Below, piece after piece: positions 1 to 4,698 of a stretch of DNA of 5,333 nt (the stretch's first letter is position 1; each line of letters begins with the position of its first letter). Under the pieces are notes generated by a model, which worked only from the letters and a program-made list of their open reading frames with translations, was not told where the DNA came from and searched no databases. Source of the DNA: an uncultured Erysipelotrichaceae bacterium (lineage in GTDB: Bacteria > Bacillota_I > Bacilli_A > Erysipelotrichales > Erysipelotrichaceae); the NCBI GenBank assembly GCA_937874965.1, contig CALNCD010000014.1, forward strand, positions 1 to 5,333, read 5' to 3'. The position numbers and the translations under genes were made by a program.

Positions 1-337
1 ATTCAAAAAGCGGATTCGGAAATGCAGAAACCACATCGGGTGTCGTCATAATTGTCGGCACAAGTTTTGAACGCAACGTTGACCACTCCTCATCTGGATA
101 GTCATGCTGCATTTCCAGCATCGTCGTTGAATAATCCAGAATGAAAACCTGGTACCCCGCCTTTAAGAACGGCAATGCAACCGGATCTTTCTCACGATGC
201 GACGTAAAGTAGTACGCCCCTCCAGGACAGATCACAACCGCCTTGAAGCGCTCCGGCGACATTTCATCATTGTTCTCATGAAGATAGCCGGTAAGGATAG
301 CTTGATGATTGCCAATTTTTTCTCGAATAACACGCAT
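1..337 (-). CDS. Alpha/beta hydrolase (acetyl-esterase/lipase-like), N-terminal part, cut by window edge
   Basis: This is a reverse-strand reading frame open from an ATG at 335-337 to the left edge, giving 112 residues of what would normally be a protein of roughly 270-330. The start is fixed by a strong AAGGAGGT site 8 bases upstream. Residues 33-70 carry the recognisable part: a beta strand leading into CPGGAYYFTSHREKDP (37-52) and then GYQVFILDYS (61-70). This matches the oxyanion-hole loop and the next strand of small esterases related to acetyl esterases and xylan esterases (PGG-x-Y, S-x-RE-x-xP, G-x-x-VF-x-L-x-YS). FPNPLFE near the cut corresponds to the segment before the helix that precedes the nucleophile elbow. 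The catalytic Ser, Asp and His lie outside the window, so activity cannot be judged. No signal peptide is seen, so a cytoplasmic hydrolase on small esters is inferred. The family call is fairly safe; the substrate is unknown. Confidence 0.8.
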   Translation of the reverse strand, partial: MRVIREKIGNHQAILTGYLHENNDEMSPERFKAVVICPGGAYYFTSHREKDPVALPFLKAGYQVFILDYSTTMLEMQHDYPDEEWSTLRSKLVPTIMTTPDVVSAFPNPLFE

Positions 338-345
338 GGATACTT

Positions 346-353
346 ACCTCCTT
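346..353 (-). promoter_or_regulatory. Ribosome binding site of the alpha/beta hydrolase
   Basis: On the minus strand the site reads AAGGAGGT, an almost full anti-16S match, 8 bases before the ATG at 335-337. It settles the start of the edge-truncated hydrolase. Confidence 0.85.
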
Positions 354-604
354 GAATCAATGCTACTAAAAAACAGATTTCTCTCTTAAGTGTACCATAA
401 GACTCCCCTAAAAAGACACACCTTGGGAACTGCAACAAGTTTAGAAGAAACATTTTTGAAATTTCCCATTATCCATTCAAGTTTTTCCAAATTCTCGTAA
501 ATTCTTACTCAAGAACTTTTCTTACATAATTCCATTCATTGCCTACACTCAAGAAGAGAAAAGCACACACTCCAAACACCCTATTGACAGTTCTTGATTT
601 GAAT

Positions 605-665
605 AAAAAAACAGAGCCGGAAAGATGAGATTTTGCTTTCTCAAATTATCAGCTCTGCGTTTTTT
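605..665. terminator. Bidirectional terminator-like hairpin
   Basis: CAGAGC at 612-617 pairs with GCTCTG at 652-657. Inside this, TGAGA at 626-630 pairs with TCTCA at 639-643 around an 8-base loop. The hairpin is flanked by seven A on the left (605-611) and six T on the right (660-665), so either strand would give a stem followed by a U tract. On the minus strand it would end the MarR-rhodanese transcript about 220 bases after the rhodanese stop. On the plus strand no gene in this window reads into it. Confidence 0.6.
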
Positions 666-706
666 GTGAGAGGCTTTTTATAAATGTAGTTTTTAGCGAT
701 TTGCCA

Positions 707-759
707 TTCATAAATGCTTCCCTTTTAAACTTAGGACAAAATAAAGGAATGTTTATGAA
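707..759. repeat. Imperfect inverted repeat
   Basis: TTCATAAA at 707-714 is the exact reverse complement of TTTATGAA at 752-759. The sequences inside the arms also pair partly (TTCCCTTT against AAAGGAAT). No flanking duplication or T tract accompanies it, so it is not clearly a terminator or an element end. A separate small hairpin, AACTTG (758-763) with CAAGTT (772-777), abuts it on the right. Confidence 0.35.
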
Positions 760-878
760 CTTGTTTCCTTGCAAGTTTTCACTCTCGTTTTATTGCCGCA
801 AATTGGTCTGCTTTCGTTGACATAAAGCATACTTTTAAAATAACTCGATGAAATTTCCAAAACTGCTACAAGCAATCT

Positions 879-1241
879 CTATAAGACTTCAATAGGTAAA
901 TTCATACCTTTCCAGCCTTCAATAGCACCTGATAGCTCATAGGCTTCAAAACCAGCTGATAATAAGATGAGTAACGCTGTTTTTCCTAATGTTGTACCAC
1001 CGTTCCAGTCATATACAACATAGATTTTATTTCTATCGAGTTCATCTAAATGGTTTGCTAAATCTTTTGCAGGTATTGCAATCGCTCCTTTGATCTGGTC
1101 TTTTTTCACTTGTGCCGGAGCATTACGAACATCTAATACAACATAGGGTGAATCGTCCTTACCCATATTTTCCAAGACCGTAAAATGATTGATGTATAAG
1201 CTGAGGTATGTTTCTAATAATTCAATTTTGCTTGTTTTCAT
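879..1241 (-). CDS. Cysteine-free rhodanese-like domain protein
   Basis: A 120-residue single-domain protein with no signal peptide or membrane segment. Rhodanese features appear in order: VVLDVRN (34-40), the first-strand Asp-Val-Arg motif; IKGAIAIP (50-57), corresponding to the usual H/I-x-GAxxIP; YVVYD (74-78) leading to the active-site loop; a helix LGKTALLILLSAGFEAYELSG (85-105); and the closing GAIEGWKGMNLP (105-116), matching the G-G-x-x-x-W ending. Active rhodaneses have Cys at the start of the loop (YVVYC). Here it is Asp78, and the loop reads DWNGGTTLG. The protein has no Cys anywhere, so persulfide chemistry is ruled out on sequence grounds. A binding, regulatory or other non-transferase role is inferred. 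It follows the MarR gene by 3 bases; its GGAG site lies inside the last codons of MarR, with 9 bases before the ATG, so the two are co-transcribed and probably translationally coupled. The domain call is secure; the function is unknown. Confidence 0.88.
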   Translation of the reverse strand: MKTSKIELLETYLSLYINHFTVLENMGKDDSPYVVLDVRNAPAQVKKDQIKGAIAIPAKDLANHLDELDRNKIYVVYDWNGGTTLGKTALLILLSAGFEAYELSGAIEGWKGMNLPIEVL

Positions 1242-1244
1242 AAT

Positions 1245-1787
1245 TTATTTCTCCATTTCTAATTTAGTGGTACATTTTCGAGTACCCTCTTTGATTTTAT
1301 CTAGCAGATGCGAAAACTGCTTGATTTCTTCCCTGGTCAAATTTTCAAACAGTGAATGGACAACTTCAAAATTTACTGGCAGAAAATTCTCTAAGATTGC
1401 ATTCCCTGACTCAGTAAGTCTAACAGGGACGGCCCTTTTATCTGTCGTTGAACTGTGTTTGACAATCCACCCCTTTGATTCCAGTGCTTTCAATAACTTG
1501 CTGACTGTTGCACGAGTTGCGCCTAGTTTTTCAGAAATTATAGATGGCAATAGCTCATGGTTTGCCGCTGTTTTCAAAAACATCAGGATAATAAATCTCG
1601 ATTCACTCAAATCGTGTCTATCAAGTGCAGCATCATATGCCTTTTGCATGTTGCGATATGTCCACTGGAAATCAATAAATAATTCCGATACGACTGAATC
1701 AAATGTTGAATCCTTTGCTGAATAAGCATCGGTCATCATCTTAAGACGTTGATTATCGGGCCGATCGATAAACGTAAAGTTATCCAT
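1245..1787 (-). CDS. MarR-family transcriptional regulator
   Basis: A 180-residue protein, a dimeric DNA-binding repressor or activator by family. The winged helix-turn-helix spans about residues 64-130. Helix PSIISEKLGA (81-90) is followed by the recognition helix TRATVSKLLKALESKGWI (91-108), then the wing HSSTTDKRAVPVRLTESG (111-128) with the D116-K-R118 pattern typical of the family. Alpha-helical dimerisation segments lie on both sides. It is longer than the usual 140-150 residues because of an N-terminal extension of about 30. The extension is kept because the ATG has an AAAGGAG site 7 bases upstream. One cysteine, Cys172, sits close to the C-terminus. It is the first gene of an operon with the rhodanese-like protein. 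A near-consensus promoter and a palindrome over the expected transcription start lie immediately upstream, which points to autoregulation. The ligand is unknown. Sampled GC (about 36%) is lower than in the genes to the right. Confidence 0.92.
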   Translation of the reverse strand: MDNFTFIDRPDNQRLKMMTDAYSAKDSTFDSVVSELFIDFQWTYRNMQKAYDAALDRHDLSESRFIILMFLKTAANHELLPSIISEKLGATRATVSKLLKALESKGWIVKHSSTTDKRAVPVRLTESGNAILENFLPVNFEVVHSLFENLTREEIKQFSHLLDKIKEGTRKCTTKLEMEK

Positions 1788-1803
1788 ATCCGTTCTCCTT
1801 TCG

Positions 1804-1827
1804 ATATAATTAGCCGGCTAACTATAT
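1804..1827. promoter_or_regulatory. Palindromic operator, SlyA/MarR type
   Basis: A 24-base palindrome with only one mismatched pair (1809/1822). Its perfect 12-base core is TTAGCCGGCTAA at 1810-1821, flanked by TATA on both sides. The core shares TTAGC....GCTAA with the established SlyA operator consensus TTAGCAAGCTAA. It covers the predicted transcription start, between the -10 box and the ribosome site of the MarR gene. A dimer bound here would block its own operon. A smaller palindrome, GTTAT-A-ATAAC (1829-1839), lies next to it over the -10 box. Confidence 0.8.
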
Positions 1828-1831
1828 GGTT

Positions 1832-1860
1832 ATAATAACAGTTCGGCGGCGCACTGTCAA
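1832..1860 (-). promoter_or_regulatory. Sigma-A promoter of the MarR-rhodanese operon
   Basis: On the minus strand the -35 box is a perfect TTGACA (1855-1860) and the -10 box is TATTAT (1832-1837, 5 of 6 matches), separated by the optimal 17 bases. Transcription should begin near 1825, giving an untranslated leader of about 38 bases that includes the operator core. Confidence 0.85.
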
Positions 1861-1934
1861 TCGATAAGCAAATTAAATTGACGATTACGATTTCTTGAAA
1901 GATACCCTCATCAATCATTCACGGACACTAATGA

Positions 1935-1969
1935 GTTGAAAAAAAGGAATCCATCGATTCCTTTTCAAC
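1935..1969 (-). terminator. Rho-independent terminator of the lipoprotein gene
   Basis: On the minus strand AAAAGGAATC, a GATG loop and GATTCCTTTT form a 10-bp stem that continues into TTT, for seven T in all. The outer GTTG (1935-1938) and CAAC (1966-1969) can pair further with a small bulge. It starts 10 bases after the lipoprotein stop and separates that gene from the downstream MarR promoter. Confidence 0.8.
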
Positions 1970-1979
1970 CACTTTTGGC

Positions 1980-2591
1980 TTATAATGCACCGTTGACTGC
2001 TTCTACAAATTGATCGAGCGTAATCCCGTTCTTATCCAGGAATGCTTTATCGCCAGCAACCAGAACTTTACCGCTAACCACGTAATACTCCGGCGCATAA
2101 TTGAATTCCTCATAGAGATCAGCACTCGCATTGACCACATCGAGGTCAGCCTGCTTCAAAGAAACATCGCTCTTGAACATGAAAATATAAAGGCCGTTCA
2201 CTGTCTTGTTGTCGCCTGTTCCAGCAGCCGTTGTTCCCACATAAGCCGCAGTGATGTCTCCGGATTTCGAATCATTGACATCCGGAACGTTTGCAGCCAG
2301 AAAATCATAGACGGCCTTCAGCTTCATGAAACTTGCGGCTTCTTCCTGACTCATATCCCCGGCTTCCATCAGCGATTGTTCATCATAACCGTCAAGACTA
2401 TCCGCAACATCTGAGTAATAGTCATAGTTGGTATCCAAGAGCAGACCACCGGTCTTGAATGAAGAGAAGTACTCATTCTTCTTTATTTTTGTCGCGATCG
2501 TCGTCGCACTCTTTGTATTGAAGATTAAACTACATGCACTTAATGACAGTGCTAAAACACTAATAACGATAATTCTTACAATTTTTTTCAT
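1980..2591 (-). CDS. Putative secreted lipoprotein of unknown function
   Basis: A 203-residue protein with a clear type II signal. It has positive residues K2, K3 and R6, a hydrophobic stretch 7-17, and the lipobox L17-S-A-C20, so Cys20 would be lipidated and about 184 residues would sit on the outer face of the membrane. The mature part is soluble and acidic, with clusters such as DTNYDYYSDVADSLDGYDEQ (53-72), and has no further membrane segment. It may form an alpha/beta domain ending in an amphipathic helix (LDQFVEAVNGAL, 192-203). Cys20 is the only cysteine. I do not recognise the family, and no enzyme or solute-binding motif is visible. The start is supported by GGGAGA about 5 bases upstream. 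It has its own promoter with an inverted repeat on the -10 box and its own terminator, so it appears to be a single-gene, probably regulated unit. Lipoprotein is a firm call; the role is open. Confidence 0.85.
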   Translation of the reverse strand: MKKIVRIIVISVLALSLSACSLIFNTKSATTIATKIKKNEYFSSFKTGGLLLDTNYDYYSDVADSLDGYDEQSLMEAGDMSQEEAASFMKLKAVYDFLAANVPDVNDSKSGDITAAYVGTTAAGTGDNKTVNGLYIFMFKSDVSLKQADLDVVNASADLYEEFNYAPEYYVVSGKVLVAGDKAFLDKNGITLDQFVEAVNGAL

Positions 2592-2605
2592 TGGTCTCTC
2601 CCTAA

Positions 2606-2627
2606 TTTATGATTATAGTATCATAAA
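2606..2627. promoter_or_regulatory. Inverted repeat overlapping the lipoprotein -10 box, candidate operator
   Basis: TTTATGAT (2606-2613) and ATCATAAA (2620-2627) are exact reverse complements separated by 6 bases. The element covers the -10 box of the lipoprotein promoter and reaches the expected transcription start. This placement is typical of a repressor site. It does not match an operator I can name. Confidence 0.5.
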
Positions 2628-2640
2628 AGCTAAATGAGAA
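2612..2640 (-). promoter_or_regulatory. Sigma-A promoter of the lipoprotein gene
   Basis: On the minus strand a perfect TATAAT (2612-2617) lies 17 bases downstream of TTCTCA (2635-2640, 4 of 6 matches to TTGACA). Transcription would start near 2605, giving a short leader of about 14 bases that holds the ribosome site. Confidence 0.65.
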
Positions 2641-2715
2641 CAATTCCTAGAACGCATATTGGACGTAAAAACTTGATTAAACCATAGACTTTCATGATGT
2701 TCTACGATTTTACAC

Positions 2716-3948
2716 TTAGCCGGTATTTCCCAGCGATTCACGGACAGCCTGATCACGGACACGATGGTATCTGCCGACTACCCGCAAAAGTACAGCCATG
2801 ACCAGCGCAAAGAAAAGCACCGCAATCCGAATGGTCATTGCTTCAGAGAAGAAGAAGCTCAGCACGACGACAATACCAAAACCGATCATACGCCCTAGAC
2901 CCAGAAAAGATTCAAGAACAATGACATGACCGGCAATATTTTCATTCTGGTAATCCGAAAGAATATTCATCTTGATGATCGAGTATGGATTTGAAAAGAA
3001 CGGCAGTCCCAGATTATACAGCACACCAAACAGCAAGACTCCTCTGATTGATGTTGAGAAACCGAGTGCCAGAACACTTAATGTTAACGCAATACCTCCC
3101 CAACGATACCAGAACATTCGGTTTGAACGCCGAATCAGCTTGCCGGCAACTGCGTATGCCACGATACAAAGCAACGCAAAGAAAGCATTGATGTTGCTCA
3201 TCAGAGTCCCTTCGTAATTCAAGGATTGATAGACAATTACCCCAGAAAGACCAAGGAAGAAACTTTCCCGAATTCCGAAAACAGCATTGACCTCCCTCAC
3301 ATAATTCCATTGCTTGTCATTCGAGCGACCAAGCAGCCGCTTCAAGGTATAGCGTGATGGATGGATCGGGACGGAAATTGTAAACGCAAGAAAAACGAGA
3401 GCTACAAACAGAACTGCAACAATCTGAAAAATCAGAATAAATCCGATATCATCTGTCGGTGTCAGCATTAGGATCAAGCTGGAGAGAAGCGGTGCCGCGA
3501 TGTTCGCTATTGAATTCAGAATTCCTAGGACACTTAGATACATAGATCGGCTTTCTTTGGTTGTAATGTTCTGATTCATCATATTGATTGAGAACCAGAA
3601 CAGCCCCTCCCCGCTGCCGACAATGACTCCGAAGACATAGACCAGGGCATGATGCGATTGAATCATTGTTCCGAAAAGAACAAGGAAGACCAAAGATACT
3701 ACAATCAGCATCAAGCCAATTGCAAGCACTGCACTGGCTTTCAAACGGGAGGTCAGTCGGCCGCCGATCGCAAAAAAGAGCGGATAGAGCACATATCGGC
3801 TCATGAGATAGAGACTGAGAATACGGATGGATCCCGTGTTATTCATAATGAAAAGACTCGTGAATATGCCGCTCATATTAGAGCCGAAGGTGTAAAGAGC
3901 ATTGACGATAATCCCGCGTGTTTCGCTTACAGATAAGCCACTTTTCAT
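2716..3948 (-). CDS. Major facilitator superfamily (MFS) transporter
   Basis: A 410-residue integral membrane protein, normal in length for a 12-helix MFS carrier. About eleven or twelve hydrophobic segments can be followed, at roughly 12-35, 41-61, 72-94, 101-124, 138-161, 168-192, 226-243, 251-270, 280-298, 302-320, 346-368 and 373-391. A basic cytoplasmic loop between the two halves (about 195-220: HPSRYTLKRLLGRSNDKQ) is typical. Between helices 2 and 3, IGGRLTSRLK (61-70) is a degenerate form of the family's G-x-x-x-D-R-x-G-R motif, lacking the Asp. The C-terminal tail is basic. The start is set at the second in-frame ATG because AAAGGGG lies 7 bases before it. An ATG 11 codons upstream has only a weak, too-close AAAGGTG. 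Substrate unknown; a drug or metabolite exporter is possible but not shown. No clear terminator follows it, so some readthrough toward the lipoprotein gene on the same strand is possible. It is transcribed divergently from the FMN reductase gene. Confidence 0.9.
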   Translation of the reverse strand: MKSGLSVSETRGIIVNALYTFGSNMSGIFTSLFIMNNTGSIRILSLYLMSRYVLYPLFFAIGGRLTSRLKASAVLAIGLMLIVVSLVFLVLFGTMIQSHHALVYVFGVIVGSGEGLFWFSINMMNQNITTKESRSMYLSVLGILNSIANIAAPLLSSLILMLTPTDDIGFILIFQIVAVLFVALVFLAFTISVPIHPSRYTLKRLLGRSNDKQWNYVREVNAVFGIRESFFLGLSGVIVYQSLNYEGTLMSNINAFFALLCIVAYAVAGKLIRRSNRMFWYRWGGIALTLSVLALGFSTSIRGVLLFGVLYNLGLPFFSNPYSIIKMNILSDYQNENIAGHVIVLESFLGLGRMIGFGIVVVLSFFFSEAMTIRIAVLFFALVMAVLLRVVGRYHRVRDQAVRESLGNTG

Positions 3949-3955
3949 AATCAAA

Positions 3956-3962
3956 CCCCTTT
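3956..3962 (-). promoter_or_regulatory. Ribosome binding site that sets the MFS start
   Basis: AAAGGGG on the minus strand lies 7 bases before the ATG at 3946-3948. This favours a protein starting MKSGLSVSE over the version 11 residues longer that starts at 3981. Confidence 0.7.
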
Positions 3963-4074
3963 GATAGGGATAGTGTATCATGCACCTTTAAAAGTAGCAA
4001 TGAAAACCCATGAGCATTATAGTTGAATAGTAAACAATTATATGTGAAACTGTATCTATGATGGCAGATGCCAC
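3963..4074. promoter_or_regulatory. Divergent intergenic control region (MFS / FMN reductase)
   Basis: This is the shared upstream region of two divergent genes. On the minus strand there are two TATAAT hexamers, at 4016-4021 and 4037-4042, either of which could be the -10 box of the MFS gene. Neither has a recognisable -35 box at 16-18 bases. On the plus strand I see TTGAAT (4023-4028) and TATGAT (4057-4062), but their spacing is wrong for a pair. Promoters must lie here, but their exact positions are not secure. Confidence 0.4.
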
Positions 4075-4080
4075 AGGAGG
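4075..4080 (+). promoter_or_regulatory. Ribosome binding site that sets the FMN reductase start
   Basis: AGGAGG lies 4 bases before the ATG at 4085. In-frame ATGs at 4058 and 4061 have no such site, and the conserved fold begins directly at MKIGIIIGS, so 4085 is the better start. Confidence 0.85.
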
Positions 4081-4084
4081 AATT

Positions 4085-4630
4085 ATGAAAATTGGAATTA
4101 TTATCGGCAGTGTACGGAACGATCGCAACGGTGCTCAGGTCGGCGAATGGACGTATAACTTTGCAAAAAACAGAAATGACGCGGATGTTACCTATGAATT
4201 GGTTGATCTGAAAGATTTCGACTTACCGATCATGGGAACCGATGCAACCGAGGCTCAAGGCGCTGCAATCGGCAAGTGGTCTTCGCTCATGGCATCTTTC
4301 GATGGCTATGTCATCGTTACCCCGGAATATAACCGCGCTGTTCCAGGAGGCTTAAAAAACGCCTTGGATTATCTGCAGCCAGAATTGCACAATAAAGCAG
4401 TCGGCTATGTCGGCTATGGCGGACTTGGAGCACTTTCGTCCATCGGAACGCTCCGTCTGATCAATGCTGAACAGGAACTCGCTTCTGTCCGCACCATGGT
4501 CACCTTCTCCATCATGACCGATTTTGAAAACATGTCCGTCTTCAAGCCAGCTCCATTCAATGAAGTCAACGCAACAAAAATGCTTGATCAATTATTGCTT
4601 TGGTCAAAAGCCCTGAAAGCCGTTCGTTAA
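4085..4630 (+). CDS. NAD(P)H-dependent FMN reductase family oxidoreductase
   Basis: A 181-residue flavodoxin-fold protein of the NADPH-dependent FMN reductase family, the usual length for these soluble enzymes. They bind FMN and pass electrons from NAD(P)H to flavin, quinones, azo compounds or metals. The first strand and phosphate-binding loop are MKIGIIIGSVRNDRNG (1-16), with the family pattern G8-S9-x-R11-x-x-R14-x-G16. The FMN-binding loop VTPEYNRAVPGGLKNALDYL (78-97) contains the hallmark PEYN and G-x-x-KNALD. The segment GYGGLGALSSIGTLR (110-124) corresponds to the usual G-x-x-GG-x-x-x-x-x-x-LR, which lines the flavin site. No signal peptide, so cytoplasmic. It stands alone: the MFS gene diverges upstream and a strong terminator follows 5 bases after the stop. 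The exact electron acceptor cannot be told from sequence. The start at MKIG is preferred over one 9 codons upstream because of the AGGAGG site. Confidence 0.92.
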   Translation: MKIGIIIGSVRNDRNGAQVGEWTYNFAKNRNDADVTYELVDLKDFDLPIMGTDATEAQGAAIGKWSSLMASFDGYVIVTPEYNRAVPGGLKNALDYLQPELHNKAVGYVGYGGLGALSSIGTLRLINAEQELASVRTMVTFSIMTDFENMSVFKPAPFNEVNATKMLDQLLLWSKALKAVR

Positions 4631-4635
4631 TACCC

Positions 4636-4659
4636 AGCACGAGAAATCGTGCTTTTTTT
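4636..4659 (+). terminator. Rho-independent terminator of the FMN reductase gene
   Basis: AGCACGA (4636-4642) and TCGTGCT (4647-4653) form a perfect 7-bp stem closed by a GAAA tetraloop and followed by a run of seven T (4653-4659). It begins 5 bases after the stop codon. Confidence 0.93.
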
Positions 4660-4670
4660 GACTTTCATTT

Positions 4671-4676
4671 TATAAT
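4671..4676 (+). promoter_or_regulatory. Possible -10 box for the CorA-like gene
   Basis: A perfect TATAAT lies 22 bases upstream of the CorA-like ATG and 11 bases past the upstream terminator T run. A TTGACT at 4658-4663 is too close (7 bases) to serve as its -35 box, and the position 17 bases upstream (CGTGCT, inside the terminator stem) is a poor match. It is plausible because a promoter is needed after so strong a terminator, but the pairing is incomplete. Confidence 0.4.
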
Positions 4677-4698
4677 ACAGGTAACACAGGAGCGGCCT

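Larger units (their letters stand above)
338..878. other. AT-rich gene-free region between the hydrolase and the rhodanese operon
   Basis: No convincing protein gene is present on either strand. Short frames on the minus strand downstream of the rhodanese stop break within about 25 codons and match nothing I recognise. Hand counts of two sample lines give about 27-30% GC. The stretch holds the hydrolase ribosome site, a bidirectional hairpin with T tracts (605-665), an imperfect inverted repeat (707-759), a small hairpin (758-777) and repeats of TCAAGAA. I could not find a -35/-10 pair with good spacing for the hydrolase, so its promoter remains unplaced. It may be a decayed gene or element, but no terminal repeats or transposase remnant can be shown. 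Confidence 0.6.

Noticed and set aside
232..453. 73-residue minus-strand frame overlapping the hydrolase start
   Set aside because: Out of frame with the hydrolase, which has a strong ribosome site and motif; the extra part is AT-rich non-coding DNA.
584..612. TTGACA at 584-589 as a plus-strand promoter in front of the hairpin
   Set aside because: The -10 position 16-18 bases downstream is a run of A, with no TATAAT-like sequence.
817..846. TTGACA at 817-822 as a plus-strand promoter
   Set aside because: No acceptable -10 hexamer at 16-18 bases, and it would transcribe antisense into the rhodanese operon.
660..878. Remnant of an insertion sequence or transposase downstream of the rhodanese gene
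   Set aside because: Both strands were read; frames are short, no transposase motif was recognised, and no terminal repeats or target duplication were found.
1189..1725. 178-residue open frame on the plus strand opposite the MarR and rhodanese genes
   Set aside because: It lies antisense to two well-supported genes with motifs and ribosome sites, has no good ribosome site, and its product shows no recognisable domain.
2010..2414. 134-residue plus-strand frame opposite the lipoprotein gene
   Set aside because: Shadow of the lipoprotein coding sequence; no ribosome site or motif.
2681..2706. Terminator for the MFS gene
   Set aside because: A 6-bp stem with a G-U pair can form, but it has a large loop and no T run directly after it.
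3649..3936. Plus-strand frame opposite the 5' part of the MFS gene, and similar frames at 2972-3310
   Set aside because: Low-complexity, polar shadows of a clear 12-helix membrane protein gene.
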